From JAUYQR01 sp043727195 (GTDB taxonomy: Bacteria > Pseudomonadota > Alphaproteobacteria > Rhodobacterales > Rhodobacteraceae), in contig JAYSYZ010000312.1 of the NCBI GenBank assembly GCA_043727195.1, forward strand, positions 1 to 6,259: DNA of 6,259 bases, written 5' to 3'. Below, piece after piece: positions 1 through 6,034 of this stretch. Every line of letters begins with the position of its first letter. Within the stretch, counting starts at the first letter, position 1. A program made the position numbers and the translations under genes. The notes beneath the pieces were generated by a model. That model was not told the origin of the DNA. It worked only from the letters and a program-made list of their open reading frames with translations, and did no database searches.

Positions 1-1040
1 TCGGCCCTGCGCTGTCTTTATGTGCAGGAAGATGTGGCCCCCGGCATCAGCGAAATGCTGTTCGGGGCAATGGATGATCTGGCGCTTGGCGACCCCTGGG
101 ATCTTTCGACCGACACAGGCCCGGTGATCGACGCTGCAGCACAGGTCGGCATCCGCACATATATCGAGGCCGCCCGCGCCGAAGGCCGATTGCTGAAGGA
201 ACTGACACCTCCGCAGACCGGCACCTTCATTGCGCCCACCGTGCTGAAAGTCTCCGGCATCGCCGCCATCCCGCGCGAAATCTTCGGCCCGGTCCTGCAC
301 ATCGCCACCTTCAGATCGGGCGAGATCGACGCCGTGGTCGATGCGGTGAACGCCACGGGCTATGGTCTGACCTTCGGGCTGCACACCCGGATCGACGACC
401 GTGTGCAACGCATCATCGACCGGCTGCGCGTCGGCAACGATATGTCAACCGCAACCAGATCGGCGCGGTGGTCGGCAGCCAACCCTTTGGCGGTGAGGGG
501 CTTTCCGGCACCGGGCCAAAGGCGGGCGGGCCAGAATACCTGACCCGGTTCTGCCGCCGTGCCGCGCCTGTGGCCGACGATGACGGCAGCCGCAGTGATG
601 CCCCCACGGTGGCGCGCGCGCTTGGCGGCCCATGGCCGGATCTGCCCGGCACGGGGATCGACCTGCCCGGGCCGACCGGCGAATCGAACCGCCTGACGCT
701 GGTTGCGCGTGCGCCTCTCCTGTGCCTTGGCCCGGGCCGGGTCGCGGCACTGCAACAGGCCGAAGCGGTCCGCAAACTTGGCGGCCGGGCGGTCGAGGCT
801 CCGGGCCTCGCCCCCGCGGCGTTGGGTCACCTAAGCGGCTTTTCCGGCGCGATCTGGTGGGGTGACGCGGCGGCGGGCCGCGACCATGCCCTGGCGCTTG
901 CCGCACGGACCGGCCCGATCCTGCCCCTGATCGGCGGCTTGCCGGATCGCGCACATGCGATGCTGGAACGGCATCTCTGTATCGACACCACGGCCTCGGG
1001 CGGCAATGCCCAGCTTCTGGCCTCCGTCTCGGACAGCTGA
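1..1040 (+). pseudogene. putA: putA 3' part, frameshifted: proline dehydrogenase / glutamate-semialdehyde dehydrogenase
   Basis: This is the C-terminal part of the bifunctional PutA enzyme, which oxidises proline to glutamate; the part seen here is the NAD-dependent aldehyde dehydrogenase module. The gene is cut at the left edge. The first codons read SALR, the residues that follow the catalytic Cys in the usual GQRCSALR motif, so that Cys lies just outside the window. The EIFGPV cofactor motif starts at base 277, followed by GYGLTFGLHTRID. The frame then breaks after VGN (430-438): YVNRNQIGAVVGSQPFGGEG resumes at 441 one frame off, consistent with loss of one base from a codon at 439-441. 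Without a shift, translation ends in unrelated residues at 543. The second frame continues through the GTGPKAGGPEYLTRF signature, a long aldehyde-dehydrogenase-like C-terminal domain and the PutA end motif CIDTTASGGNAQLL (978-1019), stopping at 1038-1040. Identity is very secure. Whether the shift is real or a sequencing error cannot be told from this window. No slippery heptamer is visible at the break. Confidence 0.9.
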
Positions 1041-1066
1041 AAAACCCCGACCCTTGACGGGCCTTG

Positions 1067-1103
1067 GCGGATCGGAAACTGTCGCCGCATGTTTCCGATC
1101 CGC
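1067..1103 (+). promoter_or_regulatory. Inverted repeat over the rhomboid start codon
   Basis: Bases 1067-1079 (gcggatcggaaac) are the exact reverse complement of 1091-1103, giving a 13-bp perfect stem with an 11-nt loop (1080-1090). The rhomboid ATG (1089-1091) straddles the 3' edge of the loop, and the only weak Shine-Dalgarno-like stretch (GGAA, 1074-1077) lies in the left arm. In mRNA this could hide the ribosome binding site and early codons. No T-run follows, so it does not look like an ordinary intrinsic terminator for putA. The fold is read directly; a regulatory role is inference. Confidence 0.5.
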
Positions 1104-1838
1104 GACCACAATCCCTCGGGCCGAACGCCTTTCGTCACGATCGTGCTGATTGCGGTCAATATTCTGGTGTTCCTTGGCTATTTCACCTCGATGTCAGAAC
1201 CGGAGCTGAACCGGTTCTTCTTCAGCTGGGGTCTGGTCCCTGCGCGGCTGATGGCGGGCGAGGGGTACGAGACGCTGATCACCTCGATGTTCCTGCACGG
1301 CGGCTGGCTGCACCTGGCGGGCAATATGCTGTTTCTGTGGATTTACGGCGACAATCTGGAAGAGGAGATGGGCCATTTCGGCTTTCTTCTGTTCTACTTT
1401 GCCAGCGGTCTGGCGGCTGCGGCTTTGCAAAGCTTTGCCGATCTCGGTTCGGCACTGCCGATGGTCGGGGCATCGGGGGCAATCGCTGGGGTGATGGGGG
1501 GCTATCTCTTGTTGTTTCCGCGCGCCAAGGTGGATGTGCTGTTCATCTTCGTGATCTTCTTTCGCATCTTCGCAATTCCGGCCTGGATCGTGCTCGGCAT
1601 CTGGTTCGGCATCCAGATCTTTGCGGGGCTGGCCACGCCCGTCGACGCGGGCGGTGTGGCCTACTGGGCGCATGCGGGCGGTTTTCTGGGTGGGCTGATC
1701 CTGACGCTGCCGGTCTGGTTGCGGCGCGGGGCGCGCCGCTACTGGCAGAAAACCGACGGCCATCCGCCGCATCCCGAAACGCAGTTTCCGGCCTCCCGGT
1801 CCAACATCCCGATCATTCCACGCCGGCGCGGACAGTGA
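1089..1838 (+). CDS. Rhomboid family intramembrane serine protease
   Basis: This 249-residue polytopic membrane protein is a rhomboid protease, which cleaves transmembrane segments of other membrane proteins inside the bilayer. The catalytic pair is visible: Ser129 in GASGA (127-131) and His195 in AYWAHAGG (191-198). The upstream HGGWLHLAGNM segment (70-80) carries the conserved His and Asn of the rhomboid active-site region. Hydrophobic stretches at roughly 14-33, 76-86, 96-113, 125-143, 148-183 and 190-210 fit a six-helix core, perhaps with one extra helix. The tail from 211 is basic, Pro-rich and probably cytoplasmic. The start is chosen because MFPIRDHNPSGR is the typical N-terminus of alphaproteobacterial members and the first helix begins just after it. 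There is no strong Shine-Dalgarno, and the start lies in the hairpin at 1067-1103. The gene begins 48 bases after the putA stop and could be read through from it. The substrate is unknown. Confidence 0.93.
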   Translation: MFPIRDHNPSGRTPFVTIVLIAVNILVFLGYFTSMSEPELNRFFFSWGLVPARLMAGEGYETLITSMFLHGGWLHLAGNMLFLWIYGDNLEEEMGHFGFLLFYFASGLAAAALQSFADLGSALPMVGASGAIAGVMGGYLLLFPRAKVDVLFIFVIFFRIFAIPAWIVLGIWFGIQIFAGLATPVDAGGVAYWAHAGGFLGGLILTLPVWLRRGARRYWQKTDGHPPHPETQFPASRSNIPIIPRRRGQ

Positions 1839-1853
1839 TCATGATGGGGACGC

Positions 1854-1878
1854 AAACCTTACCAAAACCTTAACAAAA
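1854..1878. repeat. 11-bp tandem repeat in AT-rich convergent gap
   Basis: Two tandem 11-base units, aaaccttacca (1854-1864) and aaaccttaaca (1865-1875), differ at one base, and the start of a third (aaa) follows. The repeat sits in the AT-rich gap between the convergent rhomboid and phosphatase genes. The 11-bp period is close to one helical turn, so a phased protein-binding site is possible, but two units may also be chance in AT-rich DNA. Confidence 0.4.
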
Positions 1879-1915
1879 TTCGTGAAACTCAATTAATTCA
1901 ATAGGATACTTGCCT

Positions 1916-1929
1916 TAACACGCGTGTTA
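1916..1929. repeat. 14-bp perfect palindrome between convergent genes
   Basis: The sequence taacacgcgtgtta is a perfect palindrome, placed 12 bases beyond the phosphatase stop codon and 78 bases beyond the rhomboid stop. As RNA it would give only a 5-bp stem with a CGCG loop and no T-tract, so it is a poor intrinsic terminator in either direction. A dimeric DNA-binding protein site is the other possibility. The short direct repeat tatcacgcc (1928-1936 and 1950-1958) overlaps its right end and enters the phosphatase gene. Confidence 0.4.
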
Positions 1930-1940
1930 TCACGCCTGTC

Positions 1941-2726
1941 CTAGCCGCGTATCACGCCCCGGAACGCCTCGAACAACGCGTCATTCCCGGCGATCAGCGA
2001 CCCCTCCAGCGGGCCTTCCCCCTCGCGCAGGCCCGTGACAAGACCCCCCGCCTCCCGGACCAGCAGCACGCCCGCCGCGACGTCCCAGGCCTGCAACTCG
2101 CGTTCCCAATAGCCATCGAACCGGCCAGCGGCGACATAGGCCAGGTCCAGCGCCGCCGATCCCCAGCGCCGCACCCCGGCACAGCCAGGCATCAGCCGCG
2201 CCAGATCCTGCAGCATCGCGGGCAGGGTGGCTTTCGCCCCGAATGGCACGCCCGTGGCAAAGACCGCCTCCGACATCGTCCTGCGCCCCGACACCCGCAT
2301 CCGCTTGTTGTCGTTCAGCCAGCAGCCAGCGCCCTTTTCAGCCCAGAACATCTCGTCTTTCGCCGGGTCAAAGACCACCCCCGACACGATCTCGCCCTTG
2401 TGTTCCAGCGCGATCGACACCGACCAATGCGGCATGCCGTGCAGAAAATTGGTGGTGCCATCCAAGGGGTCGACGATCCAGCGCCGCGTCGGATCGGCCC
2501 CGTCCTCGGCCCCGGTCTCCTCGCCCACCCAACCATAGGTCGGGCGCGCCTCCATCAGATCCTGCTTGATGAGACGCTCCGCCTCGCGGTCGGCCTTGGA
2601 GACGAAATCCCCCGGTCCCTTGGTCGAGACCTGCAGGTTCTCCACCTCGCGGAAATCCTTGACGAGGCTCCGCCCCGCCTTGCGCGCAGCCTTGATCATC
2701 AGGTTGAGGTTGGCACTACCCTGCAT
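1941..2726 (-). CDS. Inositol monophosphatase family protein (SuhB-like)
   Basis: This 261-residue protein belongs to the Mg-dependent, Li-sensitive inositol monophosphatase family, which removes phosphate from inositol phosphates and related sugar or nucleotide phosphates. Metal-binding motifs are intact: GEETG (68-72), WIVDPLDGTTNFLHG (83-97, with Asp86 and Asp89 as ligands), and AWDVAAG (213-219, with Asp215). Length matches the family norm of about 260-270. An in-frame ATG twelve codons upstream (2762) is possible, but 2726 is preferred: GGAG lies seven bases before it (plus-strand 2734-2737), and the N-terminus MQGSANLNLMIKAARKAG matches family members, while the extra residues look non-conserved. 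It follows the DUF1194 gene on the same strand with a 76-base gap and converges on the rhomboid gene. SuhB-type inositol phosphatase is the best guess. A CysQ-like role in 3'-phosphoadenosine phosphate turnover is less likely but cannot be excluded by eye. Confidence 0.93.
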   Translation of the reverse strand: MQGSANLNLMIKAARKAGRSLVKDFREVENLQVSTKGPGDFVSKADREAERLIKQDLMEARPTYGWVGEETGAEDGADPTRRWIVDPLDGTTNFLHGMPHWSVSIALEHKGEIVSGVVFDPAKDEMFWAEKGAGCWLNDNKRMRVSGRRTMSEAVFATGVPFGAKATLPAMLQDLARLMPGCAGVRRWGSAALDLAYVAAGRFDGYWERELQAWDVAAGVLLVREAGGLVTGLREGEGPLEGSLIAGNDALFEAFRGVIRG

Positions 2727-2765
2727 GGCATCACTCCGGTCGGCTTGAGGTCGGGCGGGCATACA

Positions 2766-2802
2766 CGCGGCGGCGGGTGATGTGAAGGCCCGCCGACCCG
2801 CG
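2766..2802 (-). promoter_or_regulatory. Stem-loop between the DUF1194 and phosphatase genes
   Basis: On the minus strand, directly after the DUF1194 stop codon, bases 2802-2798 and 2795-2789 pair with 2766-2770 and 2771-2777 (plus coordinates). This gives 12 GC-rich pairs with a two-base bulge (2796-2797) and an 11-nt loop (2778-2788). No T-run follows, so it is not a classical terminator. It could be a weak or factor-dependent terminator, or a 3'-end stabilising structure, lowering expression of the downstream phosphatase gene. Function is inferred. Confidence 0.4.
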
Positions 2803-3492
2803 TCAGCCTTTCGGCACGGATGGCAGGCGAGTGGCGCTGACGTCGGGCCCGTTCAACTCTCGCAACAGCTTGCGCCGGATTGCGCGGGGGTAGTCTTTTT
2901 GCGTTGCGGCCACCTCGACGAACGCGCCCGTCCCCCGGATCACCTCATCGCGATAATACGCGGCCACATCCGCCTCGTGTTCGCCAATCGCCAGCCCGTT
3001 CACGACGATATTGCCAAAGTCGGCGTGGGCGTAAGCGGTGCGCACAGATATGCCTTCGTTGTTGCGCCCGTCGCCCGCCACGTCCAGCACCCGGCGGCCG
3101 CAGGGCGGGGCATCGGCCATCACTTCGACCCCGAAGGTCAGCGCGTATCCCAAAGCTGTCGGCAGCGGCCGCACTGGCCGCTCTGCCGCGCGCAAGCCTG
3201 CCACCGCCTGCGCCAGATCGTCAGGCCCGGTCAGCACGACCCAGGGCACGACGATGGCCTGATGATTGATGCCGCTCCAGTAATAGACCGTCAGCGCCAC
3301 TGCGCCTTCGGGGGAAAAGATCGCGGCCTGCACGGCCGTGTCTTCCAGTGCCAGGACCAAGCCTTCGGTCTGGATCAGGTAATCCGCCGCATCTACCGAG
3401 CGCGACACATCAACCGCCAGTGCCAGCGCCAGCCGGCACTCGGCGGCAGCGGGCGGTGCCAACAGACAGAGGGCAAGGCAAAAACGCTGCAT
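2803..3492 (-). CDS. DUF1194 domain protein, secreted, von Willebrand A-like
   Basis: This 229-residue exported protein has a von Willebrand factor A-like fold and matches the DUF1194 family; its biochemical role is unknown. Residues 1-18 look like a Sec signal peptide (MQRF, hydrophobic core, then APPAAA before EC), so a periplasmic location is likely. The metal-ion-dependent adhesion motif is visible as DVSRS (28-32), with a probable threonine contribution at Thr112 (PTALGYAL) and an acidic position in DVAGDGRNNEG (137-147). The residue before Cys19 is Glu, which does not fit a lipobox, so it is probably not a lipoprotein. Cysteines at 19 and 131 could form a disulfide. An in-frame start eleven codons upstream (3525) is rejected because GAGG lies five bases before 3492 (plus-strand 3498-3501) and the signal peptide starts there. 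It lies between metR and the phosphatase gene on the same strand, but no functional link to either is evident. Confidence 0.85.
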   Translation of the reverse strand: MQRFCLALCLLAPPAAAECRLALALAVDVSRSVDAADYLIQTEGLVLALEDTAVQAAIFSPEGAVALTVYYWSGINHQAIVVPWVVLTGPDDLAQAVAGLRAAERPVRPLPTALGYALTFGVEVMADAPPCGRRVLDVAGDGRNNEGISVRTAYAHADFGNIVVNGLAIGEHEADVAAYYRDEVIRGTGAFVEVAATQKDYPRAIRRKLLRELNGPDVSATRLPSVPKG

Positions 3493-3511
3493 CGGTACCT
3501 CACTGCAGCCC

Positions 3512-3541
3512 AATCTAGACGACAAGCGCCAAATCCCCCAA
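3512..3541 (-). promoter_or_regulatory. Possible promoter for the DUF1194 gene
   Basis: On the minus strand, TTGGGG (plus 3536-3541) and TAGATT (plus 3512-3517) are separated by 18 bases, resembling -35 and -10 elements of a housekeeping sigma promoter. Transcription would begin near 3505, just before the GAGG ribosome binding site. The surrounding gap (3493-3593) shows no T-tailed terminator for metR, so read-through from metR is also possible. The match is weak and by eye only. Confidence 0.25.
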
Positions 3542-3593
3542 GCGATTCAAGGCGGCGCTGTTCAGGCGACGAGGGCGTGCAGGCTTTCCCCTG

Positions 3594-4502
3594 CTACATC
3601 CCCCGCTGCAGCTTCACTGGCTCGCTCCGCCCCAGCTTCAGGAAATGCGCCATGAAGGGCTTGCTCACATCCTCTGACCGGGTCGCGGCATAAAGCCGTT
3701 TGGTCACCACCGCCGGTCCCAAGGGCCGCGTCACATAATCCGCACTCGACTTCACATCCCGCAGTACCCAGTCGGGCAACACTGCCACCCCGCGGTTCGA
3801 TCCGACCAGCATCAGGATCACCGCCGTCAGTTCCGCCGTTCGTTGCGCCCGGGGTTCTACCTTGGCGGGGGTCAGAAGCTCGGTGAAGATATCCAGCTTG
3901 TCGCGTGTCACCGGATAGGTGATCAGCACCTGGTCGCGAAAATCCTCTGCGGCGATGAAATCCTTCTGCGCCAGAGCGTTTGATGCCGCAGCGAGAAAGG
4001 TCGGGTGATAGTCGAACAGGGGATTGTAGCTGATCCCCGGCAACTCGACCGGGTTGGAGGAAATCACCAGATCCACCTCCTCGCGGTTCAGGGCGGGCAG
4101 GGCATCAAAGGCAAGGCCAGCGCGGATATCCACGTCAATCTCGGGCCAGGCGTGACGGAAGAGTTCGAGAACGGGAAACAGCCAGTCGAAACAGGCGTGA
4201 CATTCGATCGCAATGTGCAGCCGACCAATCTTGCCCGATCGTAGATTGCGAAATTCGTCTTCCATCGCGTCGATCTCGGGGAGGATGCGGTCGGCGGCGC
4301 GCAGCATGCGGATGCCGGCAGACGACAGTTTCATCGGTTTTGAACGCCGCACGAAAAGTTCCATCCCGGCCTGACCCTCCAGCCCGGCCACCTGATGGCT
4401 GAGGGCGGATTGCGTCATGTTCAGCATCTCGGCCGCGCGGGCGAGGCCGCCAGCCTGATGGATCGCCCGGATCGTCCGCAGGTGACGCAATTCGACATAC
4501 AT
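3594..4502 (-). CDS. metR: MetR, LysR-type regulator of methionine genes
   Basis: This 302-residue LysR-type transcription factor is the probable MetR, which with homocysteine as co-effector controls methionine and methyl-folate genes. The N-terminal winged helix-turn-helix spans about 4-62 (HLRTIRAIHQAGGLARAAEM, then TQSALSHQVAGLE at 30-42, the recognition helix region, then ELFVRRSKP). The effector domain begins with RLHIAIECHACFDWLFPVLE (94-113), very close to the IAIECHSC..WL..LE block of enterobacterial MetR, and continues with PLFDYHPTF, LITYPVTRDKLD and GVAVLPDWVL. The start is chosen because MYVELRHLRTI aligns with the MetR start and GAGG lies eight bases upstream (plus 4511-4514). 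The frame is open 70 codons further upstream to 4712, but that would run through the control region and into metF. The divergent metF 88 bases away is a classical MetR arrangement and strongly supports the call. Autoregulation is likely, inferred from the shared control region. Confidence 0.93.
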   Translation of the reverse strand: MYVELRHLRTIRAIHQAGGLARAAEMLNMTQSALSHQVAGLEGQAGMELFVRRSKPMKLSSAGIRMLRAADRILPEIDAMEDEFRNLRSGKIGRLHIAIECHACFDWLFPVLELFRHAWPEIDVDIRAGLAFDALPALNREEVDLVISSNPVELPGISYNPLFDYHPTFLAAASNALAQKDFIAAEDFRDQVLITYPVTRDKLDIFTELLTPAKVEPRAQRTAELTAVILMLVGSNRGVAVLPDWVLRDVKSSADYVTRPLGPAVVTKRLYAATRSEDVSKPFMAHFLKLGRSEPVKLQRGM

Positions 4503-4590
4503 GTGGTGAACCTCATAAACATCGTGAGAACTATGAATTTGTCTCACATAACATTTTCTGCGACAAGGACGAACAACAAGGAGTTGCCTC
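4503..4590. promoter_or_regulatory. Divergent metR-metF control region
   Basis: This 88-base gap between the two divergent start codons is more AT-rich than its flanks and must hold both promoters and the operators. The metF ribosome binding site AAGGAG is at 4578-4583, seven bases before its ATG; the metR one is at 4511-4514 on the other strand. No convincing -35/-10 pair is visible for either gene. TAACAT (4549-4554) could be a metF -10 with a poor -35, which would suit an activator-dependent promoter. Confidence 0.75.
4524..4547. promoter_or_regulatory. Candidate MetR operator
   Basis: Two overlapping signals are seen. First, gtgaga (4524-4529) and tctcac (4542-4547) are a perfect 6-bp inverted repeat spaced by 12 bases, a typical size for a LysR-type regulator site. 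Second, TGAA-N5-CTCA (4534-4546) matches the enterobacterial MetR consensus TGAA-N5-TTCA at seven of eight positions. A weaker half-match, TGAA-N5-TAAA, lies at 4507-4519, close to the metR ribosome binding site. The operator ends 43 bases before the metF ATG, placed to act on both promoters. Binding by MetR is inferred. Confidence 0.55.
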
Positions 4591-5460
4591 ATGCCTGCCG
4601 CGCCCCGCATCTCGTTTGAATTCTTTCCGCCACAGACGCTGGATGCGTCGTTCCGGCTGTGGGAAACCGTGCAGGCGCTGGCACCGATGAAGCCGTCGTT
4701 CGTGTCAGTCACTTATGGCGCGGGCGGCACCACCCGCAAACTGACGCATGAGGCGGTGTCAGCGATTCACCGCAACTATGGCCTGCCGGTGGCCGCGCAT
4801 CTGACCTGTGTGGACGCAACCAAGATCGAAACACAGGCCATCGCAGACGCATATGCCGAAGCCGGGGTTACGGAAATTGTCGCCCTTCGCGGTGATGCCC
4901 CGAAGGGCGCGCAGCGGTTCACGCCGCATCCATTGGGGTTTGCGAACTCGGTCGAGTTGGTTGAAAAGCTTGCGAAGACGGGAAAGTTCAAGATCCGTGT
5001 CGGCGCCTATCCAGAGCCACATCCCGATGCGGCCGACAAAACTGCCGATGTTACCTGGCTGAAGCGCAAGATCGACGCGGGGGCCACGTCTGCCATCACC
5101 CAGTTCTTTTTCGAGGCTGACACCTTCTTCCGCTTCCGCGACGCCTGTGTGGCGGCGGGGATTACCGCGCCGATTATCCCCGGCATCCTGCCGATCTCCA
5201 GCTGGGACGGGGCGAGAAAGTTCTCCGCCCGCTGTGGCACCCGCGTGCCGCCAAAGCTGAATGAGGCGTTCCAAATGGCCGCCCGTGACGGACGTGAAGA
5301 ACTGCTTGCCTTGGCGCAGTGCACCGCGCTTTGCGACAAGCTGCTGCTGGGAGGGGTCGAAGATCTGCATTTCTACACATTGAACCGCCCGCATCTGACC
5401 CGCGAAGTCGTGCATGCGCTTGGCATCACCCCCGAGGTCATTCTGGAAAAAGTTGCGTGA
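4591..5460 (+). CDS. metF: MetF, 5,10-methylenetetrahydrofolate reductase
   Basis: MetF is an FAD enzyme that reduces 5,10-methylenetetrahydrofolate to 5-methyltetrahydrofolate, the methyl donor for methionine synthase. The 289-residue product is close to the usual bacterial length of about 290-300 and lacks the regulatory domain of eukaryotic enzymes. Visible family motifs in order are SFEFFPP (8-14, with catalytic Glu10), SVTYGAGG (39-46), HLTC (70-73), ALRGDAP (98-104), VGAYPEPHP (137-145), ITQFFF (169-174), PGILPI (197-202) and LHFYTLNR (259-266). The start has a strong AAGGAG seven bases upstream. It is divergent from metR and appears to be a single-gene transcript, as an intrinsic terminator follows 33 bases after the stop. 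Methionine- and homocysteine-responsive control by MetR is expected from family knowledge and the candidate operator. Confidence 0.97.
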   Translation: MPAAPRISFEFFPPQTLDASFRLWETVQALAPMKPSFVSVTYGAGGTTRKLTHEAVSAIHRNYGLPVAAHLTCVDATKIETQAIADAYAEAGVTEIVALRGDAPKGAQRFTPHPLGFANSVELVEKLAKTGKFKIRVGAYPEPHPDAADKTADVTWLKRKIDAGATSAITQFFFEADTFFRFRDACVAAGITAPIIPGILPISSWDGARKFSARCGTRVPPKLNEAFQMAARDGREELLALAQCTALCDKLLLGGVEDLHFYTLNRPHLTREVVHALGITPEVILEKVA

Positions 5461-5493
5461 TTTCAGCCGCTTGCGGCCAACGATGTCTCCCTG

Positions 5494-5531
5494 GGCGGCG
5501 TTCTGACCTTGGTCGGAATGCCGCCATTTTT
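5494..5531 (+). terminator. Intrinsic terminator after metF
   Basis: Bases 5494-5503 (ggcggcgttc) pair with 5516-5525 (gaatgccgcc) over ten base pairs, including one G-T wobble. The stem extends inward through a T-G wobble and three further pairs (5505-5507 with 5512-5514), closing on a CTTG tetraloop (5508-5511). After one A comes a run of five T (5527-5531). This is a well-formed Rho-independent terminator that separates metF from aroQ. Confidence 0.88.
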
Positions 5532-5539
5532 CGCCGGGC

Positions 5540-5567
5540 TTGTTCCCGGGGGCGGATCAGCTAATGT
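5540..5567 (+). promoter_or_regulatory. Possible aroQ promoter
   Basis: TTGTTC (5540-5545) and TAATGT (5562-5567) are 16 bases apart and could be -35 and -10 elements. They lie just after the metF terminator and about 27 bases before the aroQ start, where a promoter is needed if termination is efficient. Matches to consensus are partial. Confidence 0.35.
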
Positions 5568-5593
5568 CGGGTCACCGAGGCCCGAGGATCGCG

Positions 5594-6034
5594 ATGCCGA
5601 AGCTTATCACCCTTCTGAACGGCCCTAATCTGAATCTCCTCGGTCTGAGGCAGCCCGAGATTTATGGCCGCGAAACCTTGGCTGACGTGGTGGCCTTAGT
5701 CGCCGATCTGGCCGAAAAACTGGGGTTGCAGGTCAAGGCGTTGCAATCCAATCACGAGGGTCAATTGGTTGACTGGATCCAACAGGCGCGTGGCACCGCT
5801 GCCGGAATTATCATCAATCCGGGGGCCTACTCGCATACCTCCATCGCTATTCTGGATGCGCTGAATGCATATGACGGGCCTGTGCTGGAAGTGCACATAT
5901 CGAACATTCACAAACGCGAGCCGTTCCGCCACCATTCCCACATAAGCCAGCGCGCCGACGGGGTGATCGCGGGCTTTGGCACCGAAGGCTACGCGCTGGC
6001 GCTGCGTCGCATGGCGGGTCTCGTGACGAAATGA
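5594..6034 (+). CDS. aroQ: AroQ, type II 3-dehydroquinate dehydratase
   Basis: This enzyme dehydrates 3-dehydroquinate to 3-dehydroshikimate, the third step of the shikimate pathway, and can also serve quinate breakdown. The 146-residue product has the normal type II length. Visible motifs are LLNGPNLNLLG (7-17), the flexible-loop segment RQPEIYG (19-25, Arg19 and catalytic Tyr24), QSNHEGQLVDWI (51-62), INPGAYSH (74-81, Asn75 and His81), EVHISN (99-104, catalytic His101) and REPFRHHS (108-115, Arg108 and Arg112). The start MPKLITLLNGPN is preferred over an in-frame upstream start at 5540 because GAGGA (5584-5588) lies five bases before it and the extra 18 residues do not look like the family. 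It follows the metF terminator, and its stop overlaps the next gene by four bases, so it probably leads a small operon. Biosynthetic and catabolic roles cannot be separated by sequence alone. Confidence 0.95.
   Translation: MPKLITLLNGPNLNLLGLRQPEIYGRETLADVVALVADLAEKLGLQVKALQSNHEGQLVDWIQQARGTAAGIIINPGAYSHTSIAILDALNAYDGPVLEVHISNIHKREPFRHHSHISQRADGVIAGFGTEGYALALRRMAGLVTK

Noticed and set aside
1041..1060. Possible terminator after putA
   Set aside because: Only a 4-bp cccg/cggg pairing is seen and there is no T-run on the plus strand.
360..1159. Several open frames on the minus strand opposite putA
   Set aside because: They encode Arg/Pro/Ala-rich sequence typical of antisense frames in GC-rich DNA, and the plus strand clearly encodes PutA.
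1064..1873. Long plus-strand frame overlapping the rhomboid gene
   Set aside because: Its product has no recognisable domain, while the frame starting at 1089 encodes a rhomboid with its catalytic Ser and His in place.
1870..1918. TTAA motifs that might form a CtrA site
   Set aside because: The TTAA copies (1870, 1893, 1915) are not spaced by seven bases as the CtrA consensus requires.
3579..3594. Short hairpin gcagg/cctgc at the metR 3' end
   Set aside because: A 5-bp stem without a T-tract is within chance expectation for this GC content.
2782..3693. Open frame of about 300 codons on the plus strand
   Set aside because: It is antisense to the DUF1194 gene and the metR 3' end, its translation is low in recognisable motifs and rich in Arg, His and Gln, and both minus-strand genes are secure with good ribosome binding sites.
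4503..4712. N-terminal extension of metR by 70 codons
   Set aside because: It would run through the control region and into metF; the MYVELRHLRTI start aligns with MetR and has its own Shine-Dalgarno.
4759..5415. Minus-strand frame of about 218 codons opposite metF
   Set aside because: It is fully contained within metF, which matches its family end to end; no motif or ribosome binding site supports it.
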